Shown piece by piece: positions 1 to 8,497 of a stretch of 64,000 bases of DNA. The notes beneath the pieces are model-generated. The model saw only the letters and a program-made list of their open reading frames with translations. It did not search any database and had not been told where the DNA came from. A program made the translations under genes and the position numbers. The stretch comes from an uncultured Roseovarius sp. (GTDB taxonomy: Bacteria; Pseudomonadota; Alphaproteobacteria; Rhodobacterales; Rhodobacteraceae), in the NCBI GenBank assembly GCA_947499555.1, contig CANMOU010000003.1, positions 446,979 through 510,978 of the forward strand, in the 5' to 3' direction. Each line of letters starts with the position of its first letter. Within the stretch, counting starts at the first letter, position 1.

Positions 1-104
1 CCGGGCTTGGCATTGGCCCCGGCCTTGAACGCGCCACTGTCTTCCCAGGCCTTCGACAGGCGCGGTTCGGCCTCAGCGGCGTTGAATGTCTTCTCCATGC
101 CCAT
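1..104 (-). CDS. valS: Valyl-tRNA synthetase, N-terminal fragment (runs off the window)
   Basis: Only the first 34 codons lie in the window; the gene continues to the left of base 1. The visible peptide starts [20 protein letters not shown] and goes on to a Gly-Ala-Phe-Lys-Ala-Gly stretch. This matches how alphaproteobacterial ValS begins, where a short helix of this kind precedes the catalytic Rossmann core. ValS charges tRNA-Val with valine in the cytoplasm. I took the first ATG (position 104) because a GAGG-like sequence lies just upstream; the second ATG, two codons later, is an alternative. The catalytic HIGH and KMSKS motifs are outside the window, so the call rests on N-terminal resemblance only. 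Confidence 0.75.
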   Translation of the reverse strand, partial: MGMEKTFNAAEAEPRLSKAWEDSGAFKAGANAKP

Positions 105-181
105 GGCGGGTGCCTCATTCTGGTCTTTTGTGGTGACGCTCGAATACCCAAATGGCCGGGCAAGGGGAAGAGGCAGGACAT

Positions 182-206
182 GGGTATTTGGAACAAGAAA
201 GAAGCC
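182..206 (-). repeat. Intergenic element GGCTTCTTTCTTGT...AAATACCC, copy 1
   Basis: Read on the minus strand this is GGCTTCTTTCTTGT followed by TCCAAATACCC. It matches the copies at 335-359 and 18096-18120 at all but 3 or 4 positions. It lies between the start of valS and the end of the HD-domain gene and points away from the copy at 335-359, so the two copies bracket the hairpin at 289-325. Confidence 0.7.
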
Positions 207-288
207 ACAAAGACTTTCTTTACCATGATCGGGCTATCCAGAGGCCGCGGTACAGGCTGGGGAGCCGATGACCGCACAAGGAAGAAGC

Positions 289-325
289 CGCCCCGCCTTT
301 GCCTGATACGGCAGAGGTTGGGGCG
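289..325. terminator. Strong hairpin between the HD-domain gene and valS
   Basis: CGCCCC-G-CCTTTGCC pairs with GGCAGAGG-TT-GGGGCG around the loop TGATAC, with one G-U pair. Pyrimidine-rich runs (CTTCTTTCTTGT on the right; the complement of GGAAGAAGCC on the left) lie on both sides, so it could end transcription from the HD gene or act as a bidirectional structure. It is part of the composite repeat region 182-359. Confidence 0.5.
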
Positions 326-334
326 CTTCGATCT

Positions 335-359
335 GGCTTCTTTCTTGTCTTAAATACCC
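335..359 (+). repeat. Intergenic element GGCTTCTTTCTTGT...AAATACCC, copy 2
   Basis: GGCTTCTTTCTTGTCTTAAA followed by TACCC. It is in the opposite orientation to the copy at 182-206 and matches it at 22 of 25 positions. A shorter degenerate minus-strand copy (GGCTTCTTCCTTGTGC) is visible at about 273-288. Confidence 0.7.
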
Positions 360-366
360 AATTGCC

Positions 367-987
367 TCAGTGGCGCTCTGCGGCACGTTCGGCATTTACC
401 AGAGGCTCACGTGCCCCTGGCCGGATCACCTCTGCGCTGTAGGGCGTGCGGGCGAACACCTCTTCGACCATAGGTGCAAAGAATTCCAGCGGCAGGTCAT
501 CATAGTCGGGGTCAAAGCTGGCCTGATCCCAGCGTTCGCAGAACGCGGCGCAATCGTCGAAATAGGCATGGCCTGCGTGGCGGTCGCGTTTGTTTTGATC
601 GAAACCATCAAGGTGATGGCCGTAATAGAGCATCTGAAAATCGCCATGAGTGGCCACGCACCAAGTCACCTGCTCACGCACGAAGGGCTTGAGAATCGCG
701 GCGGCGTATTCATCGTGATTGTAAGGCGCGTAGATGTCGCCGATATCATGCAGAAGTGCTGCCACAACCCAGTCGATATCCGCCCCGTCCCGCCAGGCGC
801 GGGTGGCCGATTGCACCGAATGGCCCAGACGCGTCACCTGGTAGCCTGAGAGGCTTTCGTCGAGTTCCACCATGGCCTTCATCAGGCGGCGCGCGGTGTG
901 TTTGGTGTGATCAATTTCATGGGCCGTGAGGAACTCATAGTCCTCTTTTGAGCCGTCTTTCATCTGCGTGAAGCTGACCTTGTCCAT
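367..987 (-). CDS. HD-domain mixed-valence di-iron oxygenase, PhnZ/TmpB-like
   Basis: 206 aa. The HD-type ligands are in the usual order: His56 (RLGHS), His80-Asp81 (LLHDIGD), His91 (NHDEY), His114 (ATHGD) and Asp161 (DPDYDD). Small HD proteins of this size paired with a phytanoyl-CoA-dioxygenase-like partner include PhnZ and TmpB, di-iron oxygenases that cleave the C-P bond of a 1-hydroxyphosphonate and release phosphate. The partner gene ends 13 bp upstream, so the two should be co-transcribed. I start at 987 because AAAGGA sits a few bases upstream; a longer frame opens at 1038 but would overlap the partner gene. A plain HD phosphohydrolase remains possible, and the substrate (aminoethylphosphonate or its N-methylated forms) is inferred. 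Confidence 0.7.
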   Translation of the reverse strand: MDKVSFTQMKDGSKEDYEFLTAHEIDHTKHTARRLMKAMVELDESLSGYQVTRLGHSVQSATRAWRDGADIDWVVAALLHDIGDIYAPYNHDEYAAAILKPFVREQVTWCVATHGDFQMLYYGHHLDGFDQNKRDRHAGHAYFDDCAAFCERWDQASFDPDYDDLPLEFFAPMVEEVFARTPYSAEVIRPGAREPLVNAERAAERH

Positions 988-1000
988 TGCCTTTGGTCCT

Positions 1001-1882
1001 TTATCCGTAGAAGCCCTTGCTGTCTGATTTTGCCCCATCCATCAGAGCAGCGGCCTGGGCGGTGCGGATTTCATCGTAAAGCGCGAGGCTTTCGGGTGTA
1101 AAGGGTGCGCGGGGCGGCGTGAAATTGATGAAATTCCCGGTCCGGTCCGCGCCACGTGCAAGGATGGCGTAATCCTTGGTTGCGACCTGCTGGGCAATCT
1201 GCGGCGTACAGTAACGGATGGCCACGGCAATACGCCGGTCATCGGAAATATTCGGCCCAGAGCCATGGATCATCAGCCCGTGATGCAGCGACATCTGCCC
1301 GGGCTGAAGCTCTGCCGCGACCTTGTCTTCCGGGGCCACATCGACGCGGATTTCCTGACCACGAGACAGAAGGTTGTTTTCATCATGGGTATCTTCATGC
1401 GGCAGGATCGGGTTCTTGTGGCTGCCGGTGACGAAATCCATGCAACCCGATGCGCGCGTGGCTGGGCTGAGTGCGATCCAGGCTGTGCAAAGCTGATCCA
1501 CCGCGCCGAACCCCCAATAGGTCAGGTCCTGATGCATGGACACAATTGCCTTGGTCCCGGGTTCCTTGATGAAGAACTCCACGCTCCAGATCAGGATATC
1601 AGGGCCAAGCAGGCCTTCAATCACGTCAAGAACCCGGTCATCTGCGGCGATGCGATGCGCCATGGGGATCACGCAATGGGAATTGATGCGTTTGTATGTG
1701 TTGAGCGGCAGGGGCAGGCCGTTGTCCAGCCACTCGGCCTCCAGTGCTTCCAGCTCTGCACGCAGATGGGTGGCCTCGGCAGCGTCCAGAACCGGGATCG
1801 GGCAGAGATAACCGTCGCGCCAATACTGGTCGATCTGCGCCTGATCCAGGCGGCCATTTTGCAACAGTGTCATGTCAAGCAT
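1001..1882 (-). CDS. PhyH-family 2-oxoglutarate/Fe(II) oxygenase, PhnY/TmpA-like
   Basis: 293 aa. Cytoplasmic non-heme iron oxygenase of the phytanoyl-CoA dioxygenase family. The facial triad is visible as His117-Gln-Asp119 (SMHQDLTYWG) and His206 (MIHGSGPN), with Arg216/217 placed to bind 2-oxoglutarate. With an adjacent PhnZ/TmpB-type HD oxygenase the expected job is hydroxylation of an aminoethylphosphonate at C1 before oxidative C-P cleavage. AGGAGG lies 8-9 bp before the ATG, which supports this start. A LysR regulator is divergent, with a dyad between them. The specific phosphonate cannot be read from sequence; other PhyH substrates such as ectoine cannot be excluded, but the gene pair favours phosphonate. 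Confidence 0.72.
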   Translation of the reverse strand: MLDMTLLQNGRLDQAQIDQYWRDGYLCPIPVLDAAEATHLRAELEALEAEWLDNGLPLPLNTYKRINSHCVIPMAHRIAADDRVLDVIEGLLGPDILIWSVEFFIKEPGTKAIVSMHQDLTYWGFGAVDQLCTAWIALSPATRASGCMDFVTGSHKNPILPHEDTHDENNLLSRGQEIRVDVAPEDKVAAELQPGQMSLHHGLMIHGSGPNISDDRRIAVAIRYCTPQIAQQVATKDYAILARGADRTGNFINFTPPRAPFTPESLALYDEIRTAQAAALMDGAKSDSKGFYG

Positions 1883-1960
1883 GGCGGGGCTCCTCCTCGC
1901 GTCGCAGAAAGCGTAGCTTCAATTGGCGTGATTTCAGAACGGTGATGCTGGACGCTGAGG

Positions 1961-1975
1961 CTAAGTTCAGCTTAG
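1961..1975. promoter_or_regulatory. Putative LysR operator between the oxygenase pair and its regulator
   Basis: CTAAG-TTCAG-CTTAG is a perfect 5-bp dyad containing a T-N11-A core, the classical LysR-type recognition pattern. It ends 9 bp before the LysR start codon and about 80 bp from the divergent oxygenase gene, a position that suits autoregulation plus divergent activation. Confidence 0.5.
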
Positions 1976-1984
1976 TCTGGTGTC

Positions 1985-2869
1985 ATGGCTGTGTCTGTTC
2001 CATCGCTCAACTGGCTGCGCGTGTTCGAGGCGGCTGCCCGCGCCGAAAGCTTTGCACGGGCTGCTGGTGAGTTGAACATGTCAGCCGCAGCGGTAAGCCA
2101 GCAGGTGCGTGCGCTGGAGGAGCGGCTGGGCACGCCGCTTTTTGAGCGCCATGCACACGCGGTGCGGCTCACAGATGCTGGCCGCGCCTATCTGCCGGGG
2201 GTGCAGCAGGCGCTTTTGACGTTGCAAAGCACCACGGAGGGGCTTTTTGGCGCGCAGCGGGCCGAACAGATTTATGTGCGCGCCGTACTGCTTTTTGCCC
2301 ATGGTATCCTTGCCGATGGCTTCAGGGATTTCACCGCCAGGCACCCGCAGATCACGTTGCAGATCGACACCGGCAACACGATCTACGATTTCTCGCAAAG
2401 CTTCAGCGATTTGCAGGTCGTTTTCGGCAACCCCTCGGCCTATGGCGCGGAAGGCGATGCGCTTTTGTCTGAGCGGCTATACCCGGTGGCGCGTCCTGAG
2501 ATCGCGGCGCAGATCACCAAGCCCGAGGACTTGCTGGTGCACAGCCTGATCGAAGTGAGCACGCATCGCGCGGGCTGGCCGCATGTGTTCGAGACTGCCG
2601 GTATCTGGCCCGGCGCAGTCAAATACCTCTTTGCGGATAGCACAATCATGGGGTTTGCACTGGCCCGGGCAGGAGCGGGGGTCGCGCTGGCGCGCGCGCC
2701 TGCCAGTGATCGGGCGATGGCCGAGGCGGGGCTTGTGCCCTGTCTCGATGAGTTCGAGGTTGCCGGGCAGGAGAGATATCATCTGGTTTACCCTGACCGC
2801 ACCGGGTTGCGCCCGGCGGCAAAGGCCTTTCGTGACTGGCTGATCGCCCATTGCGCGGCGCGGCAGTAA
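1985..2869 (+). CDS. LysR-family transcriptional regulator (GcvA-like subgroup)
   Basis: 294 aa. The N-terminal winged helix-turn-helix spans about residues 5-65 (SLNWLRVFEAAARAESFARA, then AAAVSQQVRALEERLG and PLFERH), followed by a periplasmic-binding-protein-like effector domain. The opening Pro-Ser-Leu-Asn-Trp-Leu-Arg-Val-Phe is typical of the GcvA/AmpR branch. It is divergent from the PhnY/PhnZ-like pair and shares an upstream dyad with it, so it probably controls phosphonate use, like the TmpR-type regulators of related loci. The effector is unknown. Confidence 0.85.
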   Translation: MAVSVPSLNWLRVFEAAARAESFARAAGELNMSAAAVSQQVRALEERLGTPLFERHAHAVRLTDAGRAYLPGVQQALLTLQSTTEGLFGAQRAEQIYVRAVLLFAHGILADGFRDFTARHPQITLQIDTGNTIYDFSQSFSDLQVVFGNPSAYGAEGDALLSERLYPVARPEIAAQITKPEDLLVHSLIEVSTHRAGWPHVFETAGIWPGAVKYLFADSTIMGFALARAGAGVALARAPASDRAMAEAGLVPCLDEFEVAGQERYHLVYPDRTGLRPAAKAFRDWLIAHCAARQ

Positions 2870-2932
2870 GCCCCTTGCGAGCCGCGACGGCGGCGCGTAT
2901 ACGCGCGGCCTGAACCCCAAGGAGCCCGCATT

Positions 2933-3721
2933 ATGCCCGGCAGTGCCAATCTCAACATCATGCTCAAAGCCGCGCGCAAGGCGGGGCGGTCATTGACCAA
3001 GGATTTCCGGGAGGTTGAGAACCTGCAGGTCAGCTCCAAAGGCGCGGGTGATTTCGTAAGTCGCGCCGACATTGCCGCCGAGGCGATCCTGAAAGAAGAG
3101 CTGATGGGCGCGCGCCCGACCTATGGCTGGCTGGCCGAAGAGGAGGGCGCGGAAGACGGGCAGGACCCGACGCGCCGCTGGATTGTTGATCCGCTCGATG
3201 GCACGACGAATTTTCTGCATGGGCTACCGCATTGGGCGATTTCCATCGCGCTGGAGCACAAGGGGCAAGTGGTTTCCGGCGTGATTTATGATGCCGCCAA
3301 AGACGAGATGTTTTTCGCCGAGAAAGGCGAGGGGGCGTGGCTCAATGACAGCCGGTTGCGTGTCTCGGACCGAAAGCGGATGATCGAGTCGATTTTTGCC
3401 ACGGGCGTGCCCTTTGGCGGGCGCGAGGAACTGCCCCTGACGCTTCAGGATTTGGCCCGGCTGATGCCGAGTTGTGCAGGGGTACGGCGCTGGGGATCTG
3501 CTGCACTTGATATGGCCTATGTCGCGGCTGGCCGGTACGAGGGATTTTGGGAGCGGAGCCTGAACGCGTGGGATCTGGCAGCGGGTATGATCATTGTGCG
3601 CGAAGCCGGTGGCCTGGTAGAGCCGCTTCACCCGGGCGACAACATTTTGGAAGATGGCGATGTCATTTGCGCCAATGAGGTTATTTTCTCGACCTTCGCC
3701 AAGGTCATCCGAGATACCTGA
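2933..3721 (+). CDS. suhB: Inositol-1-monophosphatase / SuhB-family phosphatase
   Basis: 262 aa, full length for the family. The Li+-sensitive Mg2+-dependent phosphatase motifs are present: Glu-Glu in LAEEEG, the metal-binding WIVDPLDGTTNFLHG around residues 83-97, and NAWDLAAGMIIVREAGG near the C terminus. The enzyme hydrolyses inositol monophosphates in vitro; bacterial homologues (SuhB) also act in rRNA antitermination. AAGGAG lies 8 bp before the ATG. It follows the LysR gene by 63 bp and ends at a bidirectional hairpin facing the GFA-family gene. Assignment to the family is firm; the physiological substrate is not. Confidence 0.9.
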   Translation: MPGSANLNIMLKAARKAGRSLTKDFREVENLQVSSKGAGDFVSRADIAAEAILKEELMGARPTYGWLAEEEGAEDGQDPTRRWIVDPLDGTTNFLHGLPHWAISIALEHKGQVVSGVIYDAAKDEMFFAEKGEGAWLNDSRLRVSDRKRMIESIFATGVPFGGREELPLTLQDLARLMPSCAGVRRWGSAALDMAYVAAGRYEGFWERSLNAWDLAAGMIIVREAGGLVEPLHPGDNILEDGDVICANEVIFSTFAKVIRDT

Positions 3722-3723
3722 GC

Positions 3724-3748
3724 GCAAAAGCCTTTTGAAGGCTTTTGC
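3724..3748. terminator. Bidirectional intrinsic terminator between suhB and the GFA gene
   Basis: GCAAAAGCC and GGCTTTTGC form a perfect 9-bp stem around a 7-base loop (TTTTGAA), 3 bp after the suhB stop and between convergent genes. A related sequence (GCAAAAGCTTTTTGAAGGCTT) follows the tRNA-Leu gene at about 11704. Confidence 0.75.
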
Positions 3749-3777
3749 CAACATCCTTGTGAAAGATGTTCGGCCGG

Positions 3778-4143
3778 TTACCGGTCTGAGGGGTGATTGA
3801 CGCCGTCATCCCAGGGAATGGGTTCATGATCGGCCGGGTTCTGGCCTTCGATGGCGCCGAAATTCACACCGTATTCATTGGGGTTCGAGCGGCGCTGGTG
3901 ATGGGTGTAGATGCCGCAGGTCTTGCAAAAGAAATGCTGCGCCGTGCCGGTATTCCAGGTGTAAAGCGACAGGGTGTCCTCCCCCTTGGTGACGCTCAGA
4001 TTGGCCAGAGGGACGCTCACCGTCGGTGCGGCACGGCGGCGACAGAAAGAGCAGTCGCAGCGATGCGGTGCGGGAAGACCATCTGGAAGGTTGAGCGACA
4101 ATTCAACAGCGCCGCAATGGCAGGAGGCTTTGAAGACGCTCAT
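3778..4143 (-). CDS. GFA-family (CENP-V/GFA) zinc-binding protein
   Basis: 121 aa. The cysteine pattern CHCGAVE (residues 8-14), CDCSFCRRR (29-37) and CKTCGIYTHH (73-82) is that of the GFA/CENP-V fold, which holds two zinc ions. The founding member was proposed to speed glutathione-formaldehyde adduct formation; most homologues have unknown roles. The ATG overlaps the stop of the rhomboid gene by 4 bp (ATGA), so the two are translationally coupled. A longer reading frame extends upstream but runs inside the rhomboid gene. The fold call is firm and the function is open. Confidence 0.82.
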   Translation of the reverse strand: MSVFKASCHCGAVELSLNLPDGLPAPHRCDCSFCRRRAAPTVSVPLANLSVTKGEDTLSLYTWNTGTAQHFFCKTCGIYTHHQRRSNPNEYGVNFGAIEGQNPADHEPIPWDDGVNHPSDR

Positions 4144-4883
4144 TTCCGGGTGACTTTCGGGATGGCACTGCGGACATAGCGATATTCGGCCTCGGGATGC
4201 GGGGGATGACCATCGGTCTGCTCCCAATATCGTTGGCCACCCCGGCGCAGAAAGATCGGCAAGGTGAGCAGAATGCCCGCGACGAAGCCGCCCGCATGGG
4301 CCCAATAAGCCACGCCGCCGGTTTCCGGATCGGCCCCGAGCCCGCCGAAAATCTGCAGCGCAAACCAAAGCACCAGCATGATCCAGGCCGGGATACTGAT
4401 GATGCGGAAGATGATGATCAGGATGATGAATATGTCGACCTTCGCGCGAGGGAAAAGAAGAAGATAGCCGCCCATAACGCCTGCGATCGCGCCAGAGGCG
4501 CCAACGGTGGGAACCTGGCTCAATGGGGCTGAAATCAGATGTGTGAGCGCGGCGGCAAGGCCGCAGGCGAGGTAGAAGACGAGATAGCCCACATGGCCCA
4601 TCTCTTCTTCCATGTTGTCGCCAAAAATCCACAAAAACAGCATGTTACCAGCCAGATGCATCCAGCCGCCATGTAGGAACATGGAGGTCAGAAGCGTCTC
4701 GTAGGTGCCTTGCTGAGACACCAGCGCAGGCACCATGGCCCAGTCGTAGAAAAACACGTTGAGCGCGCGTGGATCGTCGAAAAGCGGCCAGTAGCTGAGG
4801 AATATCCCGATATTCAGCGCCATCAGCACATAGGTGACATAAGGCACCTGTCCAGACGGGTTGTGATCGCGAATGGGTATCAT
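4140..4883 (-). CDS. Rhomboid-family intramembrane serine protease
   Basis: 247 aa with about six membrane segments. The catalytic dyad is visible: Ser130 in GASGAIAG and His196 in HAGGF; the HGGWMHLAGNMLFLWIFG segment (residues 71-88) is the family's conserved L1/TM2 region. Rhomboids cleave membrane proteins within the bilayer; the substrate here is unknown. I start at ATG 4883 (MIPIRDHNPSG), where family members usually begin; a longer frame would run into the end of putA. The gene is codirectional with putA upstream and overlaps the GFA gene downstream by 4 bp. Confidence 0.9.
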   Translation of the reverse strand: MIPIRDHNPSGQVPYVTYVLMALNIGIFLSYWPLFDDPRALNVFFYDWAMVPALVSQQGTYETLLTSMFLHGGWMHLAGNMLFLWIFGDNMEEEMGHVGYLVFYLACGLAAALTHLISAPLSQVPTVGASGAIAGVMGGYLLLFPRAKVDIFIILIIIFRIISIPAWIMLVLWFALQIFGGLGADPETGGVAYWAHAGGFVAGILLTLPIFLRRGGQRYWEQTDGHPPHPEAEYRYVRSAIPKVTRK

Positions 4884-4945
4884 GGGCCTGACTTTGGCGA
4901 GTGGCTGTCGGGCGGTCAAGCGGTGAGTGTCAAAGGTGGCCGGTC

Positions 4946-7900
4946 TCAGTCCATTCCGCCCAATAATGCCGCGTTGCCGCCTGCCGCCGTGGTGTCGACG
5001 CAGACATGGCGTTCGCCCATGACGTGACCCAGATCGGGATGTCCGGTGATGAGCGGCAGGATCGGACCGCTGCGTGCGCTCAGAGCGAGGCAATAGGCGC
5101 GTGCGGTGTCGTCATTGCCCCACCAGAGCGCGCCTGAGACCGCTTCGAGCGCGGTCAGCGTTTCGGGCGCCACGCGGCCCGTGGCAAGAACAGCGCGGCC
5201 GCCCAGGGCTTTGACCGCTTTGGCCTGCGCTTCGGCGGCGTCGGGGCCGGGGCCAAGGCACAAAAGTGGCGGGCGCTGATGAATGGTCAGGCGGTTTGAC
5301 TCGCCTGTCGGGCCGGGCAGGACGAGATCGGGCGAGGCGTTGGACGGCGTCTCGTTTGCCATCGATACGGTTTTCCTGAGCATATCCTCGGGCATATCCG
5401 TGTCCCATGTGGCCGCAGTACGATCCGCCGGTCTTGCCGTGAAGCGGGCAAGATAATGCGGCCCACCTGCCTTGGGGCCGGTGCCAGACAGGCCCTCTCC
5501 GCCAAATGGCTGGCTGCCGACGATGGCACCGATCTGGTTGCGGTTGACGTAGATATTGCCCGCCTGCACGGCCTCGGTCACATGCTGAACGCGGTCGTCA
5601 ATCCGGGTCATGAGCCCAAAGGTCAGCCCATAGCCCGTTGCGTTGATGGCGGCGATCACCTCGTCAAGCTCATGCGACCGGAATGTCGCCAGATGCAGGA
5701 CAGGGCCAAAGATCTCACGCTCCAGGGCGGCGATGCCGTTCACCCGGATGAGCGTAGGCGCGATGAAATGGCCGGAATTCGGGGTCGCGATTTCATGCAT
5801 CAACCGCCCTTCGGCACGGGCTTGTTCGATATGTGCGGCGATGCCCGCCTGCGCTTCGGCATCAATCACCGGGCCGACATCGGTTTTCAGATGCCAAGGC
5901 GCGCCCATCACAAGCGCGTCCATCGCGCCGGTCAGCATTTCGGTCAGGGTCTCTGCAATGTCCTCCTGCACGTAAAGGCAGCGCAGGGCCGAGCAGCGCT
6001 GCCCGGCAGATTGAAAGGCGGATTCAATGATCGCCTGTACGGCCTGCTCGGGCAGCGCGGTGCTGTCGACAATCATCGCGTTAAGGCCGCCGGTTTCGGC
6101 AATGAGCGGCGCGCCGGGCGCAAGGTTTTTGGCCATGGTGGCGCGAATCGTGAGGGCCGTTTCGGTAGAGCCCGTGAAAGCCACGCCGCCCACCCGCGCA
6201 TCAGAGGTTAATGCGGCGCCGATATCGCCTGCGCCGGGCAGCAGTTGCAGGGCCGTGGTAGGCACACCGGCCTTGTGCATAAGCGAAATGGCCAGATGCG
6301 CGATCAGCGGTGTCTGTTCAGCGGGCTTGGCGAGCACTGCGTTGCCTGCGGCCAGGGCGGCGCTGATCTGGCCGGTGAAAATGGCCAGCGGAAAATTCCA
6401 GGGGCTGATGCAGGTGAAGGCCCCAACAGGTGCGGTATCAGGAGCATTGGCGCCGTAATAGCGCAGGAAATCAACCGCTTCGCGGAGTTCTGCCACAGCG
6501 TCTTTCAGCGATTTGCCAGCCTCGCGCGCCAGAAGCGCAAAGATTTCGCCAAAATTCTCTTCGTAAAGATCAGCTGCGCGTGACAACACTTTGCCGCGCG
6601 CGGCGGCAGAGGCCGTCCACGGCTTGGCGTTCTTCAGCGCGGTGTCGACATCGACCGTGCTGGCAAATTGCACATCCCCCAGGTGATCCGCCGGATCAGC
6701 GGGGTTCAACACGGGCCGTGGCGTCTGCGGATTGGCCTTGCCGGCCAAAAGCGGCGCAGCCTGCCAGCATGCGGTGGCAAACGGCGCGCGTGCGGCCTCG
6801 ATGGTATCGAGCGTGGGCTGATGCGTCAGGTCGAAGCCTTTCGAGTTGATCCGCTCCGGTGCAAAAAGCATCGGCCCTTTCGGCAAATCGTTTTGCTTTT
6901 CGGCGTACGTTTCAAACGGATCGCGCGCGACCTCTTCGGGGCTGACATCTTCATCCACGATCTGGTTCACAAAGCTTGAGTTTGCACCGTTTTCCAGTAG
7001 ACGGCGGACAAGATAGGCCAGAAGATCGCGATGCGCGCCCACAGGTGCATAGATGCGGCAGCGGTTGCCCTCGGCTTGCATGACCAGCGTGTGCAATGCT
7101 TCGCCCATGCCGTGCAGGCGCTGGAACTCAAAGTTTTCCTTGTCGTCAGACATGTCGAGGATGGCGGCGACGGTATGGGCGTTATGGGTGGCAAACTGAG
7201 GATAGATCCGGTCGGTCATGCCCAAAAGCTTGCGCGCGTTGGCGATGTAGGAAATGTCGGTGGCCGCCTTGGAGGTGAAGACCGGGAAGCCGTCGATCCC
7301 TTCGACCTGGGCGCGTTTCACCTCGGTGTCCCAGTAAGCGCCTTTGACGAGGCGGACCATGATACGGCGATCGAGCCGGTCGGCCAGGGCGTAGAGGTGA
7401 TCGAGAACCTGACTGGCGCGCTGCCCATAGGCTTGCACGACAACGCCGAACCCGTCCCAACCGGCGAGCGCTGGTTCGGCCAGCGTGGCCTCGATCACAT
7501 CGAGTGACAGCGACAGCCGGTCGGCCTCTTCGGCGTCGATATTAAGCCCCATGCGGGCCGATTTCGCCAAAAGGGCAAGGCTGCGCAGGCGCGGCATGAG
7601 TATGGCCATGACAGCCTCTTTCTGCGCCACCTCGTAGCGGGGGAAAAGCGCGGAAAGCTTGACGGAGATGCCGGGATTCTTGCGGATATCGTCATGCACG
7701 CAGGCCGAGGAAATGGCGGTGATCGCCCGGCTGTAGGCCAGGTGATAGCGCGTGGCATCGGTATCGGTGCGCGCGGCCTCTCCCAGCATGTCATAGGAAT
7801 AGGTGAAGCCCTTGGCCTCCATTCCCGCGGCGCGCTCCATGGCCGTGGTGATTGTCTCACCGAGAACGAACTGACGGCCCATTTCCTTCATCGCGCGACC

Positions 7901-8377
7901 CACGGCGGTGCGGATGACCGGCTCACCCAACCGTTTGATGGCGGCGCGCAGATGGCCCACCGGGCCGGGGGCGTCGTCATTCAGAACCTTGCCGGTCAGC
8001 ATCAGCGCCCAGGTTGAGGCGTTGACCAGCGGCGAGGTGGAATGGCCCATGTGCTTGCCCCAGTCCGACGGCGCGATCTTATCCTCGATCAGCGCGTCAA
8101 TCGTGTCGGCATCCGGCACGCGCAGCAGGGCTTCGGCGAGACACATGAGCGCGATGCCTTCATCGGTGGAGAGGCCATATTCGGCCAGGAACACCTCCAT
8201 CAGGCCCGGGTCTGACTGATTGCGGATGTCGCGCACCAGCCCTGCGGCGCGGGCCGAGATGCGCGCGCGATCCTCGGCGGTCAGTTCAGCTTGCTCCATG
8301 AGACGCCCAATGGTCGTGGCTTCATCGGCATATGTGGCGTGATCGATCTCGCGGCGCAATTCAGTGTCATAGGGCAT
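4946..8377 (-). CDS. putA: Bifunctional proline dehydrogenase / P5C dehydrogenase PutA
   Basis: 1143 aa. The FAD-dependent proline dehydrogenase barrel occupies roughly residues 80-470 (MVRLVKGAYWDTEVKRAQVE and QFATHNAHT are recognisable). The NAD-dependent delta1-pyrroline-5-carboxylate dehydrogenase follows, with the nucleophile in GQRCSALRCLYVQED and a general-base stretch GGLNAM. Together they convert proline to glutamate. There is no N-terminal ribbon-helix-helix domain, so this PutA does not regulate itself; the divergent Lrp-type gene should do so. About 150 residues after the dehydrogenase core form the C-terminal extension common in longer PutAs. Full length, no frameshift seen. Confidence 0.95.
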   Translation of the reverse strand: MPYDTELRREIDHATYADEATTIGRLMEQAELTAEDRARISARAAGLVRDIRNQSDPGLMEVFLAEYGLSTDEGIALMCLAEALLRVPDADTIDALIEDKIAPSDWGKHMGHSTSPLVNASTWALMLTGKVLNDDAPGPVGHLRAAIKRLGEPVIRTAVGRAMKEMGRQFVLGETITTAMERAAGMEAKGFTYSYDMLGEAARTDTDATRYHLAYSRAITAISSACVHDDIRKNPGISVKLSALFPRYEVAQKEAVMAILMPRLRSLALLAKSARMGLNIDAEEADRLSLSLDVIEATLAEPALAGWDGFGVVVQAYGQRASQVLDHLYALADRLDRRIMVRLVKGAYWDTEVKRAQVEGIDGFPVFTSKAATDISYIANARKLLGMTDRIYPQFATHNAHTVAAILDMSDDKENFEFQRLHGMGEALHTLVMQAEGNRCRIYAPVGAHRDLLAYLVRRLLENGANSSFVNQIVDEDVSPEEVARDPFETYAEKQNDLPKGPMLFAPERINSKGFDLTHQPTLDTIEAARAPFATACWQAAPLLAGKANPQTPRPVLNPADPADHLGDVQFASTVDVDTALKNAKPWTASAAARGKVLSRAADLYEENFGEIFALLAREAGKSLKDAVAELREAVDFLRYYGANAPDTAPVGAFTCISPWNFPLAIFTGQISAALAAGNAVLAKPAEQTPLIAHLAISLMHKAGVPTTALQLLPGAGDIGAALTSDARVGGVAFTGSTETALTIRATMAKNLAPGAPLIAETGGLNAMIVDSTALPEQAVQAIIESAFQSAGQRCSALRCLYVQEDIAETLTEMLTGAMDALVMGAPWHLKTDVGPVIDAEAQAGIAAHIEQARAEGRLMHEIATPNSGHFIAPTLIRVNGIAALEREIFGPVLHLATFRSHELDEVIAAINATGYGLTFGLMTRIDDRVQHVTEAVQAGNIYVNRNQIGAIVGSQPFGGEGLSGTGPKAGGPHYLARFTARPADRTAATWDTDMPEDMLRKTVSMANETPSNASPDLVLPGPTGESNRLTIHQRPPLLCLGPGPDAAEAQAKAVKALGGRAVLATGRVAPETLTALEAVSGALWWGNDDTARAYCLALSARSGPILPLITGHPDLGHVMGERHVCVDTTAAGGNAALLGGMD

Positions 8378-8497
8378 GGCAGGTCTCAGGAAGAGGAAGG
8401 GATTTGACCCACCATATCACGCCATAGCAGTGCATTCTTCCTGATGATTGAAAATCCTCGGGAAAAATGATCAAATAAAGTCAAAAGGAGTGGTCAT

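Noticed and set aside
370-849. A 159-codon plus-strand frame opposite the HD-domain gene
   Set aside because: It is the reverse of a gene with a complete set of catalytic residues and has no recognisable domain or ribosome-binding site.
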